Of a stretch of DNA of 64,000 nucleotides, positions 17,009 through 23,962 are shown piece after piece; position 1 is the stretch's first letter; the number at the start of each line of letters is the position of its first letter. The notes under the pieces were generated by a model that had not been told where the DNA came from, did no database searches, and saw only the letters and a program-made list of their open reading frames with translations. The position numbers were made by a program, and so were the translations under genes. The DNA is from Aestuariibacter sp. GS-14 (lineage in GTDB: Bacteria > Pseudomonadota > Gammaproteobacteria > Enterobacterales > Alteromonadaceae): positions 62,001 to 126,000 of the forward strand of contig NZ_VHIP01000013.1 in NCBI RefSeq assembly GCF_006494365.1. Reading direction: 5' to 3'.

Positions 17009-18217
17009 TTAGAATTTAGTACCTACCCACACCCACAGTTTATCAGCATCTGCTTTAATGTCACCCGCTGAGTAGTTTGCGTATTTCACACCCAAAGTGA
17101 ACTTCTCAGCCACTTTGGTGGTGTATTGAACGTTAATTTCACTGCCTAAATCATCCACTGTCGCACTGGCTTCATCAGCATCAAAGTTGTGGTATACAAA
17201 CAACCAGTTACCGCCTGCAAAGTTTGAAGCTACACTGGCGTAGATATCCTGTAAGCCCTGATTGGGTGTTGCCAGCCATTGATCAGACCAACCATTGAAC
17301 TTGTGCAACGTGGCAAGTGGCGTAGAGAAGCCATACGCGCCATCGTCAGAACCCAGCAACTCATAACCCAGTTTTGCAGTAATACCAGAAACGGTCGCGC
17401 CGCCTTCCAGCAGCAAGTAGCTTGCAGAAAAATCCGTAGTGGCAGTTTCACTTGATTGCTGGGCGAATTCAGCGCTGTATAACCATTTAACTGAATCTGC
17501 CTGATAAGCACCACTGTAACTCACGCCATACGTATCCAGGCTGTTCTCAGTGTCGTTATCCACTTCCAGTAAATAGGCATAGGCAGTGAGTTTGCCTGCA
17601 CCCGTTTTGTAGCTCACATTCAGTAAATGATCGCTTGAATCCAGATCAGCCGCTTCAGCAAAAATACGGTTGCGCTGGGTCAGGTAAGCGTAAAATGCTG
17701 TCAGTTTTTCATTGGCCTGATAGTTCACAGAAATGGCATCAAATGTTTGCCAGTCCTGACGCCAGCCTACGTGACCAACAAAACGGTGGCCATCCAGAGC
17801 AATGATTTGACGACCGGCTTTTACTGTTACACCATCGCCCTGATATTGCACATAGCCCTGGTTCAGCTCAGTGGTTTCCGGATCAGCAATAACGGCATAT
17901 TTGCCTGTGTTGTATCCAGCTGGCCCTACAGTGTAATCACCCTGCCCCATTACAATACGCACATCTTCCAGATCAGCTTTAAATGAAAACCCTTTGTAGC
18001 TGCCCGACTCATAGCTCAGTAAAGTGCGCAGCGTCAGTGCACTGGCATCTTCCACGTTATCCTGCGATACCCCTTCGTAACGCAGGTTAAAATCTGCAGA
18101 CGCTTTGGAAGCAGATAAGGCTTCGTACCAGCCCTCGGCTGATGCCGCTGGTGCCACTGCTGCGGCAACGAGTAAAGAAAGTACTGCACGTTTGGTTGAA
18201 AAAGTAGTCGTGTTCAT
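17009..18217 (-). CDS. Outer-membrane porin, alginate-export (AlgE-like) barrel, in the nitrate operon
   Basis: The protein has a signal peptide (RAVLSLLVAAAVAPAASA, cleavage before EGWYEAL) and then a 16- to 18-stranded barrel-like pattern of alternating residues. It ends in WVWVGTKF, with the terminal phenylalanine used for outer-membrane insertion. The region TLRTLLSYESGSYKGFSF and VKAGRQIIALDGHRFVGHV resemble alginate_exp-domain porins. The ATG has AGGA seven bases upstream. It lies between the nitrate ABC transporter genes and mobA on the same strand, so a role as an anion or nitrate channel is plausible but unproven. Confidence 0.82.
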   Translation of the reverse strand: MNTTTFSTKRAVLSLLVAAAVAPAASAEGWYEALSASKASADFNLRYEGVSQDNVEDASALTLRTLLSYESGSYKGFSFKADLEDVRIVMGQGDYTVGPAGYNTGKYAVIADPETTELNQGYVQYQGDGVTVKAGRQIIALDGHRFVGHVGWRQDWQTFDAISVNYQANEKLTAFYAYLTQRNRIFAEAADLDSSDHLLNVSYKTGAGKLTAYAYLLEVDNDTENSLDTYGVSYSGAYQADSVKWLYSAEFAQQSSETATTDFSASYLLLEGGATVSGITAKLGYELLGSDDGAYGFSTPLATLHKFNGWSDQWLATPNQGLQDIYASVASNFAGGNWLFVYHNFDADEASATVDDLGSEINVQYTTKVAEKFTLGVKYANYSAGDIKADADKLWVWVGTKF

Positions 18218-18253
18218 AGTGTTTTCCTAAATTCAGATTGAGATTGCCTGACC

Positions 18254-18269
18254 CGGCCCCGAAGGACCG
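18254..18269 (-). other. Intercistronic UUCG stem-loop between the nitrate ATPase and porin genes
   Basis: On the minus strand the 16-mer CGGTCCTTCGGGGCCG forms a 6-bp stem with one G-U pair capped by a UUCG tetraloop, 36 bases before the porin ATG. There is no following U-run, so it is more likely an RNA-processing or stability element than a terminator. Confidence 0.5.
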
Positions 18270-18298
18270 AGCTAACTCTATGTTTTTATTAAAATTCG

Positions 18299-19147
18299 TT
18301 AAGCCGCGTTAGATTTTTTCGAATCGCTGCTTTTCTTCGCCGACTGACGGCTGGATACCGTTTCCACCTTCTTTTGCTTTTCGTAAAGGAAGGTCAGTAC
18401 CTCATGTCGGTAATGGTTGTATTCCGGGTTGTCTGCCAGTGCCAGACGATCGCGTGGCCGCGCCAGTTTCACATCAAGCACTTCGCCGATGGTGGCCGAC
18501 GGGCCATTGGTCATCATCACAATGCGATCCGACAGCAAAACCGCTTCGTCCACATCGTGGGTGATCATGATCACCGTGTTGCCAAGTTCAGCGTGGATCT
18601 CCATCAGAGAATCCTGCAAATGTGCTCGGGTAAGCGCATCAAGTGCACCAAACGGCTCATCCATTAGCAACACCTTGGGTTCCATGGCCAGCGCGCGGGC
18701 GATCCCCACTCGCTGCTTCATCCCACCAGAAATTTCCGACGGTAACTTCTCGAGCGCATGGGTCATATGCACCAGTTCAAGGTTGTGCATTACCCATTCG
18801 CGAATTTCCTTTTTGGACTTATTCTTCTGGGTTTGCTTAACCGCCAGTTCAACGTTTTTATAAACCGATAACCAAGGCAGCAGCGAGTGGTTTTGAAACA
18901 CGACTGCGCGCTCAGGGCCGGGTTCGCGAACTTCTGAACCGTCGAGAATGACGCCACCCGTGGTTGCCGTATGTAAGCCAGCCACAATATTCAGCACCGT
19001 TGACTTGCCGCACCCTGAGTGTCCGATAAGAGAAATGAATTCCCCTTTGGCAATCTTCAGGTTAACGTCAGTTAATGCAGTAAACGGGCCTTTAGGGGTA
19101 GGAAAATCAATACCTACCTGACTCAGTTCCAAATGTTTAGATTGCAT
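18299..19147 (-). CDS. Nitrate ABC transporter ATP-binding protein (NrtC/NrtD-like)
   Basis: The 282-residue ATPase has Walker A GHSGCGKST, Q-loop VVFQNHSLLPW, signature ISGGMKQRVGIARAL, Walker B VLLMDEPFGALD and H-loop MITHDVDEA, all intact. It is of the NrtD/SsuB/TauB group that powers import of small oxyanions. The extra C-terminal substrate-sensing domain of cyanobacterial NrtC is absent; the tail is a lysine- and serine-rich stretch. AGGA precedes the ATG by seven bases. Position after nrtA and nrtB assigns it to nitrate/nitrite import. Confidence 0.92.
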   Translation of the reverse strand: MQSKHLELSQVGIDFPTPKGPFTALTDVNLKIAKGEFISLIGHSGCGKSTVLNIVAGLHTATTGGVILDGSEVREPGPERAVVFQNHSLLPWLSVYKNVELAVKQTQKNKSKKEIREWVMHNLELVHMTHALEKLPSEISGGMKQRVGIARALAMEPKVLLMDEPFGALDALTRAHLQDSLMEIHAELGNTVIMITHDVDEAVLLSDRIVMMTNGPSATIGEVLDVKLARPRDRLALADNPEYNHYRHEVLTFLYEKQKKVETVSSRQSAKKSSDSKKSNAA

Positions 19148-19176
19148 GGATATATCCTCTCAATACCAGGCGCGGC

Positions 19177-20169
19177 TTAACGAAGCACCGCATTTTTATC
19201 CCAACTGACCAGGCGCTGAACGGATAACATCAGACGGTCAAGCAGGAAACCGATAATTCCGATCGTGATAACCGCGACCATGATTCTGGCCAGTGATTCG
19301 GAACTACCATTTTGAAATTCATCCCACACAAATTTTCCAAGTCCGGGGTTCTGCGCCAGCATCTCTGCCGCAATCAATACCATCCAGCCTATGCCCAGAG
19401 AGAGGCGTAAACCGGTGAATATCATGGGAATAGACGCAGGCAACACAATTTTTTGTACATGACTAAGCGGTTTAAGGCGAAGTACTTTACTTACGTTTAC
19501 CAAGTCAGAATCAATGTTTGATACACCCACTGCCGTGTTGATTAGCGTGGGCCACAGGCAACACAGAGACACAGTAAACGCCGACGTAATAAATGACTTG
19601 GAAAACATCGGATCTTCACTTACGTAAACAGCACTGACTACCATTGTTACCAATGGCAGCCAGGCCAAGGGAGAAACCGGCTTAAAAATTTGAATAAGGG
19701 GGTTCATTGCTGAATAGGCAGAACGGCTCAATCCACACAAAATACCCACTGGCACCGCCACAATACTGGCAATAACGAATCCAACCATAACGGTGTACAA
19801 ACTCGTCCATATCTGGTCAAAAAACGTGGGGGCGCCTGTAAATGGACGAATTTTCGGTTCAAAGCTTGGATCTTTCGCCAGGCGCTCGGCATTGCGTTCT
19901 TCCTGACGAGCATAGAAGTCACTGGCTTTATCACGCTGCGCAATGTGTTCATTGATGAGCGTTAAAGACTGCTCCCATACCTGCGCAGGACCAGGAAACT
20001 GGCCCAGAGAAGTATCGATAGTCTTAGCAACGCCATTCCACAAGGCCAGGAACAGTAGCAATCCAACCACCGGCATCAACAGTTTCGGTATGGTAGACAT
20101 AATACTCCCGAGTATATTTTTGTTTCGGATTTGGCCGATTTGACTCACAACGCTTGCTGATTTACTCAT
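19177..20169 (-). CDS. nrtB: Nitrate ABC transporter permease NrtB
   Basis: This 330-residue inner-membrane permease has about six hydrophobic helices and the binding-protein-dependent transport motif region GIGWMVLIAAEMLAQ. A long periplasmic insertion (about residues 60-115, rich in charged residues: RQEERNAERLAKD) is typical of NrtB. The ATG at 20169 has GGGGG eight bases upstream; a TTG three bases earlier is less likely. It passes nitrate from NrtA into the cytoplasm, driven by the ATPase encoded downstream. Confidence 0.92.
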   Translation of the reverse strand: MSKSASVVSQIGQIRNKNILGSIMSTIPKLLMPVVGLLLFLALWNGVAKTIDTSLGQFPGPAQVWEQSLTLINEHIAQRDKASDFYARQEERNAERLAKDPSFEPKIRPFTGAPTFFDQIWTSLYTVMVGFVIASIVAVPVGILCGLSRSAYSAMNPLIQIFKPVSPLAWLPLVTMVVSAVYVSEDPMFSKSFITSAFTVSLCCLWPTLINTAVGVSNIDSDLVNVSKVLRLKPLSHVQKIVLPASIPMIFTGLRLSLGIGWMVLIAAEMLAQNPGLGKFVWDEFQNGSSESLARIMVAVITIGIIGFLLDRLMLSVQRLVSWDKNAVLR

Positions 20170-20197
20170 CAAAGTAACCCCCTTTTAATCGACACGG

Positions 20198-21592
20198 TTA
20201 TAGAACCGTGTCGCCTTTCAGACCAATGCTGAACTGTTCCAGGTATGCATTCGGCTTAGTACCATCAAACGTTACGTTATCGATAAATTCCGTTTGCGGC
20301 GGCTTGAAGCCAGATTCGGTTGCAAATTCAGGGAAATCAGCCGGTGACGCTTTACCTTCAGCAATCAATGCCTTAGCAGCTTGTGCATAGATATCCGGAC
20401 GGTATACCTGTTTTGCCGTTTCTTTGTACCAGTCGTCAGATTTGGCATCAGAGATTTGGCCCCAACGACGCATTTGCGTGAGGTACCAGATAGCATCACT
20501 GTAGTAGGGGTAAGTCGCGTTATGACGGAAGAATACGTTGAAATCAGGCACTTCGCGCTTGTCGCCTTTTTCGTATTCAAACGTTCCTGTCATGCTGTTT
20601 GCAATAACGTCTTCGTCAGCACCTACATAGCTGCTTTTAGCCAGGATTTTTACCGCTTCAGCACGGTTTGCGTTGTTGTTCGCATCCAGCCACATAGCAG
20701 CACGGATCATGGCTTTCACCACGCGAATATGGGTATTCGGGTTAGCATCAGCCCAGGCTTTACTTACACCAAATACTTTTTCCGGGTTGTTTTTCCAAAT
20801 CTCATAGTCAGTAATAACCGGTACACCAATACCTTTGAATACGGCCTGCTGGTTCCATGGCTCACCTACGCAATAACCGTAAATGGTGCCTGCTTCCATA
20901 GTGGCTGGCATTTGCGGTGGTGGGGTAACTGACAGCAGAGCCTGAGCGTCAATTTGACCCGAGGTATCCCCTTTGTGTGGCGCATAATAACCAGGGTGAA
21001 TCCCGCCAGCCGCTAACCAATAACGCAGTTCATAGTTATGTGTAGATACCGGGAATACCATTCCCATTTTGAATGGCTTGCCAGCGCTGCGGTAGCTGTC
21101 TACCACGGGCTTTAAATAATCAGCTTTAATAGGGTGAACTGGTTTACCATCCTTTTGTGGGATGTGTTTTTCCATTTCAGCCCAAATCTCGTTGGAAACA
21201 GTAATGCCGTTACCGTTAAGATCCATACTGAAAGCAGTGATGATATGAGACTGGGTACCAAAACCAATAGTTGCGCCCAACGGTTGACCCGCCAGCATGT
21301 GCGCACCATCTAACTGGCCGTCGATTACGCGGTCAAGCAACACTTTCCAGTTTGCCTGTGCTTCCAGCGTGACATACAACCCTTCGTCTTCGAAATAGCC
21401 TTTTTCATAGGCAATCGCAAGTGGAGCCATATCGGTTAGTTTTATAAAACCAAATTTCAGCTCTTCTTTCTCTGGCCAGCCAATATCTTCGGCATTTACC
21501 ACACCAGACACAGAAGAAGCCATTACTGACGCAGCAATCACCAGTGAAGAAGTAATGCGTTTAAGTCTGGTTTTTATTTGTATGTGTAACAT
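20198..21592 (-). CDS. nrtA: Nitrate-binding periplasmic protein NrtA
   Basis: The 464-residue substrate-binding protein starts with a signal peptide ([20 protein letters not shown] before EDIGWPEKE). It continues with the NrtA/NMT1-like fold: [21 protein letters not shown], the segment [15 protein letters not shown], and [13 protein letters not shown]. It captures nitrate or nitrite in the periplasm for NrtB. No lipobox cysteine is present, unlike cyanobacterial NrtA, so it is soluble. AAGGA lies six bases before the ATG. It is the first gene of its unit and follows a terminator-antiterminator leader. Confidence 0.93.
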   Translation of the reverse strand: MLHIQIKTRLKRITSSLVIAASVMASSVSGVVNAEDIGWPEKEELKFGFIKLTDMAPLAIAYEKGYFEDEGLYVTLEAQANWKVLLDRVIDGQLDGAHMLAGQPLGATIGFGTQSHIITAFSMDLNGNGITVSNEIWAEMEKHIPQKDGKPVHPIKADYLKPVVDSYRSAGKPFKMGMVFPVSTHNYELRYWLAAGGIHPGYYAPHKGDTSGQIDAQALLSVTPPPQMPATMEAGTIYGYCVGEPWNQQAVFKGIGVPVITDYEIWKNNPEKVFGVSKAWADANPNTHIRVVKAMIRAAMWLDANNNANRAEAVKILAKSSYVGADEDVIANSMTGTFEYEKGDKREVPDFNVFFRHNATYPYYSDAIWYLTQMRRWGQISDAKSDDWYKETAKQVYRPDIYAQAAKALIAEGKASPADFPEFATESGFKPPQTEFIDNVTFDGTKPNAYLEQFSIGLKGDTVL

Positions 21593-21615
21593 GTGCGTTC
21601 CTTAAACCAAAAAAA

Positions 21616-21653
21616 AAGCCCACCAGTAATGAACAATCATTACTGGCGGGCTT
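21616..21653 (-). terminator. Leader terminator upstream of nrtA (NasR-controlled)
   Basis: On the minus strand the RNA folds into a long stem (AAGCCC-GCCAGUAAUGA against UCAUUACUGG-UGGGCUU, 4-nt loop) followed directly by nine U (genomic A-run 21609-21617). It stands only about 20 bases before the nrtA start, so it would stop transcription before the operon unless it is disrupted. Confidence 0.88.
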
Positions 21654-21686
21654 CGTTGCCTGTTTCCTGCTGCTGTATAGCAGGAA
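21649..21686 (-). promoter_or_regulatory. ANTAR-type antiterminator RNA motif of the nrtA leader
   Basis: Hairpin P2 is GGC-AACGAA-GCC (21649-21660), a hexaloop with A at position 1 and G at position 4, the ANTAR-recognised pattern. Its 3' arm is the 5' arm of the terminator, so the two structures exclude each other. Three bases upstream is a stronger stem (P1, 21664-21686, UUCCUGCU/AGCAGGAA). NasR bound to nitrate or nitrite would hold P2 and allow read-through. The P1 loop is not a canonical hexaloop in this fold. Confidence 0.8.
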
Positions 21687-21735
21687 CGAAATAAATTGTG
21701 TGCGTTAGCGTGCTAGCATTCGCTGACATTACTAA

Positions 21736-21753
21736 TACATATTTGATGCCAAA
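21736..21753 (-). promoter_or_regulatory. Sigma-54-like promoter of nrtA
   Basis: The minus strand reads TTGGCATC-AAATA-TGTA, with a good -24 element (TTGGCA) and a -12 element that has TGT instead of TTGC. Transcription would start near 21725, just ahead of the leader hairpins. The spacing agrees with the two other nitrate promoters in this window, but the -12 is non-ideal. Confidence 0.5.
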
Positions 21754-21815
21754 ATGTATAAATCAATAAAAATCATGAACTTAACATTTAATAAACATTA
21801 AAATTTCGAAAAATT

Positions 21816-21865
21816 TGAATCATCCCGGTGCGTTTTGTACAAAAGCTGTGCAATCAATGATCGCA
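21816..21865. promoter_or_regulatory. Weak NtrC-like site pair upstream of nrtA
   Basis: Two weak 17-mers (21816-21832 and 21849-21865) match the NtrC palindrome TGCACYANNNTRGTGCA only partly (10 and about 7 of 14 fixed positions). They have the same 33-base spacing, and the same distance of 64 bases to the -24 element, as the much better pair upstream of nirB. Geometry is the main support. Confidence 0.35.
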
Positions 21866-22026
21866 TAGATGTGCATTCTGGATCATCATAGGGCGACAGA
21901 TTGCACCGCAATCGCACGTTCAACCCGATAAAAACAACGACGAATGCAGGAAAAACTAACTTTTCGTCGCTGAACAGACCGGAAAAATACAGAAAAAACG
22001 AAAGTACCTGGACATTTTACACAGAT
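21866..22026. other. Intergenic stretch between the nrt and nir units, no gene seen
   Basis: No open frame with a ribosome-binding site and no further clear palindrome was found in this part of the nrtA upstream region. It contains AT-rich sequence and a TGCACC half-site at 21902 that could be part of a degenerate NtrC site. Confidence 0.5.
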
Positions 22027-22050
22027 AAAACAAAGCCGCTGAATGCGGCC
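22027..22050 (-). terminator. Intrinsic terminator after ybiB (end of the nir-nas unit)
   Basis: On the minus strand GCCGC-ATTCA-GCGGC is followed by TTTGTTTTATC, 25 bases after the ybiB stop. It separates the nirB unit from the nrtA promoter. Confidence 0.75.
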
Positions 22051-22074
22051 CTGTAACGGTGAGTATTTGCTTAG

Positions 22075-23067
22075 TCAAACAGGCCCAAAAGGCAGTTGGG
22101 CTTTTTCCCTGTTTTCCCACATGGCCACAGCCTGGCTTTTGGCTGCGTCATGAGTGAGGTTGTGCAACAGCATAAGATAAGCACTCAGACTGGCGATAAC
22201 CGCCTCTTCAGCGTAGTGGTGCGATTGCTCGCCGCGCCACACCGACAGCATGGTTTGTGTGCTGATATCCCGCTCTTTCATAGCCCACCCTGGTGAAGCC
22301 GGATACACCACTTTTTGGGTTTGCCCTGCCTGGGTAAAGTACAGATCGGTTTCGCGCTCGGTATTCACTTCCGGGTCGCCACCATCGCCGCGAAACACCA
22401 GCGATGACTGCTTGAATTGTTCATTCACCAGTGCATGACGTTCATCAAGGTGAACATGGTAAACCCCCTGCACGGCAAAGGGAGCATGACTGGGATTAAG
22501 TAAACGGGCCAGCGTATTAGCGCAGGAACGCAAACCAAACAGTTCCCGTAGTTTAATTAAACGGTCCAATTCAGGTAGCGCAATACCGAGATCAAGATAA
22601 CTGACATTACAGGCAGCCTGATGATGTTTGGCCTGTTCGATTGACTCAGCCAAGGGTAAGCCTAAATCCGGTAACGCATGGCTGGCATAAAAACGCTGTG
22701 ACCCCGGTTCAGATGCGCCATGCAGACAAACCTTAACACCACTCGATGCCAACAACGCCACACTGAACAGGTACCAGGGCAATTGCCGGCGTTTACCTGC
22801 ATAACAGCCTATATCAAGTTGTGCGTTTAATGCCGTCAGCTCTGACGGAACACGTTCGCGACAAGCGCGAATAAAGGCGAGTAATTCTTCGACGGATTCT
22901 TCCTGCATACGCAGTAGCATTAAAAATGCGCCCGCTTGTTCAGGCGCAATACTGTTGTCGAGTACGCGGCCCATGGCATCATAGGCCTCATCAAACGTCA
23001 GATGACGCGCACCCTTTTGCCCTTTGCCAAGGGCTTTAATATATTCACTAAATGGCAAGCTTCTCAT
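22075..23067 (-). CDS. ybiB: TrpD2/YbiB-family glycosyltransferase-fold protein
   Basis: This 330-residue protein has the anthranilate phosphoribosyltransferase-like fold: an N-terminal helical domain (HLTFDEAYDAMGRVLD...APEQAGAFLMLLRM) and a second domain with FGLRSCANTLARLLNP and FRGDGGDPEVN. The TrpD2 family keeps the fold but not the tryptophan-pathway active site; characterised members bind nucleic acid, and the E. coli gene is LexA-controlled. It overlaps cobA by 20 bases and is last in the nirB-nirD-nasA-cobA unit, so nitrate-responsive expression is expected. Why nitrate assimilation needs it is unknown. Confidence 0.85.
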   Translation of the reverse strand: MRSLPFSEYIKALGKGQKGARHLTFDEAYDAMGRVLDNSIAPEQAGAFLMLLRMQEESVEELLAFIRACRERVPSELTALNAQLDIGCYAGKRRQLPWYLFSVALLASSGVKVCLHGASEPGSQRFYASHALPDLGLPLAESIEQAKHHQAACNVSYLDLGIALPELDRLIKLRELFGLRSCANTLARLLNPSHAPFAVQGVYHVHLDERHALVNEQFKQSSLVFRGDGGDPEVNTERETDLYFTQAGQTQKVVYPASPGWAMKERDISTQTMLSVWRGEQSHHYAEEAVIASLSAYLMLLHNLTHDAAKSQAVAMWENREKAQLPFGPV

Positions 23068-23962
23068 AGGATTGATTAAGCAGCTCTAAAGAGACAGATT
23101 GGCGGGCATTTACAACATGTCCAATTACTACCAGTGCAGGACCTGTCATATTTGCTTGCGCAACATGTTGAACTATATCGCTAATAGTCGCAGCGATGAC
23201 CTGCTGCTGATTACAACACGCGTTCTCGATCACCGCAACTGGCATATTGGCATCTACGCCATTTTCCTGAAGCCGCTGACACAACAAGGCAAGGCGCGAA
23301 AAACCCATATAAATTACCGTGGTTTCACGTTCAGCATTGCGCGCAATCGACGCCCAGTCGGCTTCTTTCTCAGGATTCTGAAACTGCGCCGTCATTAATC
23401 TAACCGATTGAGCCACACTGCGATCGGTAAGGGGAATGCCCGTGTAGGCCGAAGCACCGGAAGCGGCCGTTATTCCAGGGACAATCGCAAACGGAATATT
23501 TGCTTTGGTCAGTGCATCGGTTTCCTCACAGGTACGCGCAAACACGGCAGGATCGCCGCCCTTCAAGCGCACTACCCGCTTTCCTGCAAGCCCAAGCTCA
23601 ACCATCCGCGCACAAATTTCATGTTGAGGCACACTGTGTTTACCACAGCGTTTACCCACAAAGACTTTTTCAATGTGACGCGGAATACAATCCAACACGG
23701 ATTGATCCACCAGCCAGTCAAACAACACGATATCGGCGGTTTGCAGCAAACGGTATGCTTTTACGGTGAGTAATTCAGCGTCGCCCGGTCCGGCCCCAAC
23801 AATAAAGACTTCGCCGGTTTTGGCTTCGCCATGTCGATCCGCGGTAAACCCGCTATTGAGCCCACCGAGTAAGCCACGCTGCGTAAAACTGCGCAGCCTG
23901 GTTTGGATGCGTAACGCCCCTTCAATAAGCGGCGCGGTTACAGGATTAAATAATACGCTCAT
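23048..23962 (-). CDS. cobA: Uroporphyrinogen-III C-methyltransferase (SUMT, CobA)
   Basis: The 304-residue enzyme makes precorrin-2 for sirohaem, the prosthetic group of NirB. Motifs: GEVFIVGAGPGDAELLTVKA, VGKRCGKHSVPQ, VVRLKGGDPAVFAR, and VPGITAASGASAYTGIPLT, with the SAM-binding region YMGFSRL. About 45 residues precede the domain and are not family-typical, so a later start is possible, although the annotated ATG overlaps nasA by 17 bases in the manner of coupled genes. The oxidase/chelatase part of CysG is not fused here. Confidence 0.92.
   Translation of the reverse strand: MSVLFNPVTAPLIEGALRIQTRLRSFTQRGLLGGLNSGFTADRHGEAKTGEVFIVGAGPGDAELLTVKAYRLLQTADIVLFDWLVDQSVLDCIPRHIEKVFVGKRCGKHSVPQHEICARMVELGLAGKRVVRLKGGDPAVFARTCEETDALTKANIPFAIVPGITAASGASAYTGIPLTDRSVAQSVRLMTAQFQNPEKEADWASIARNAERETTVIYMGFSRLALLCQRLQENGVDANMPVAVIENACCNQQQVIAATISDIVQHVAQANMTGPALVVIGHVVNARQSVSLELLNQSYEKLAI

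Noticed and set aside
23946-23962. Frameshifted fusion of nasA and cobA
   Set aside because: Both proteins have complete ends and the 17-base overlap is of the ordinary coupled type.
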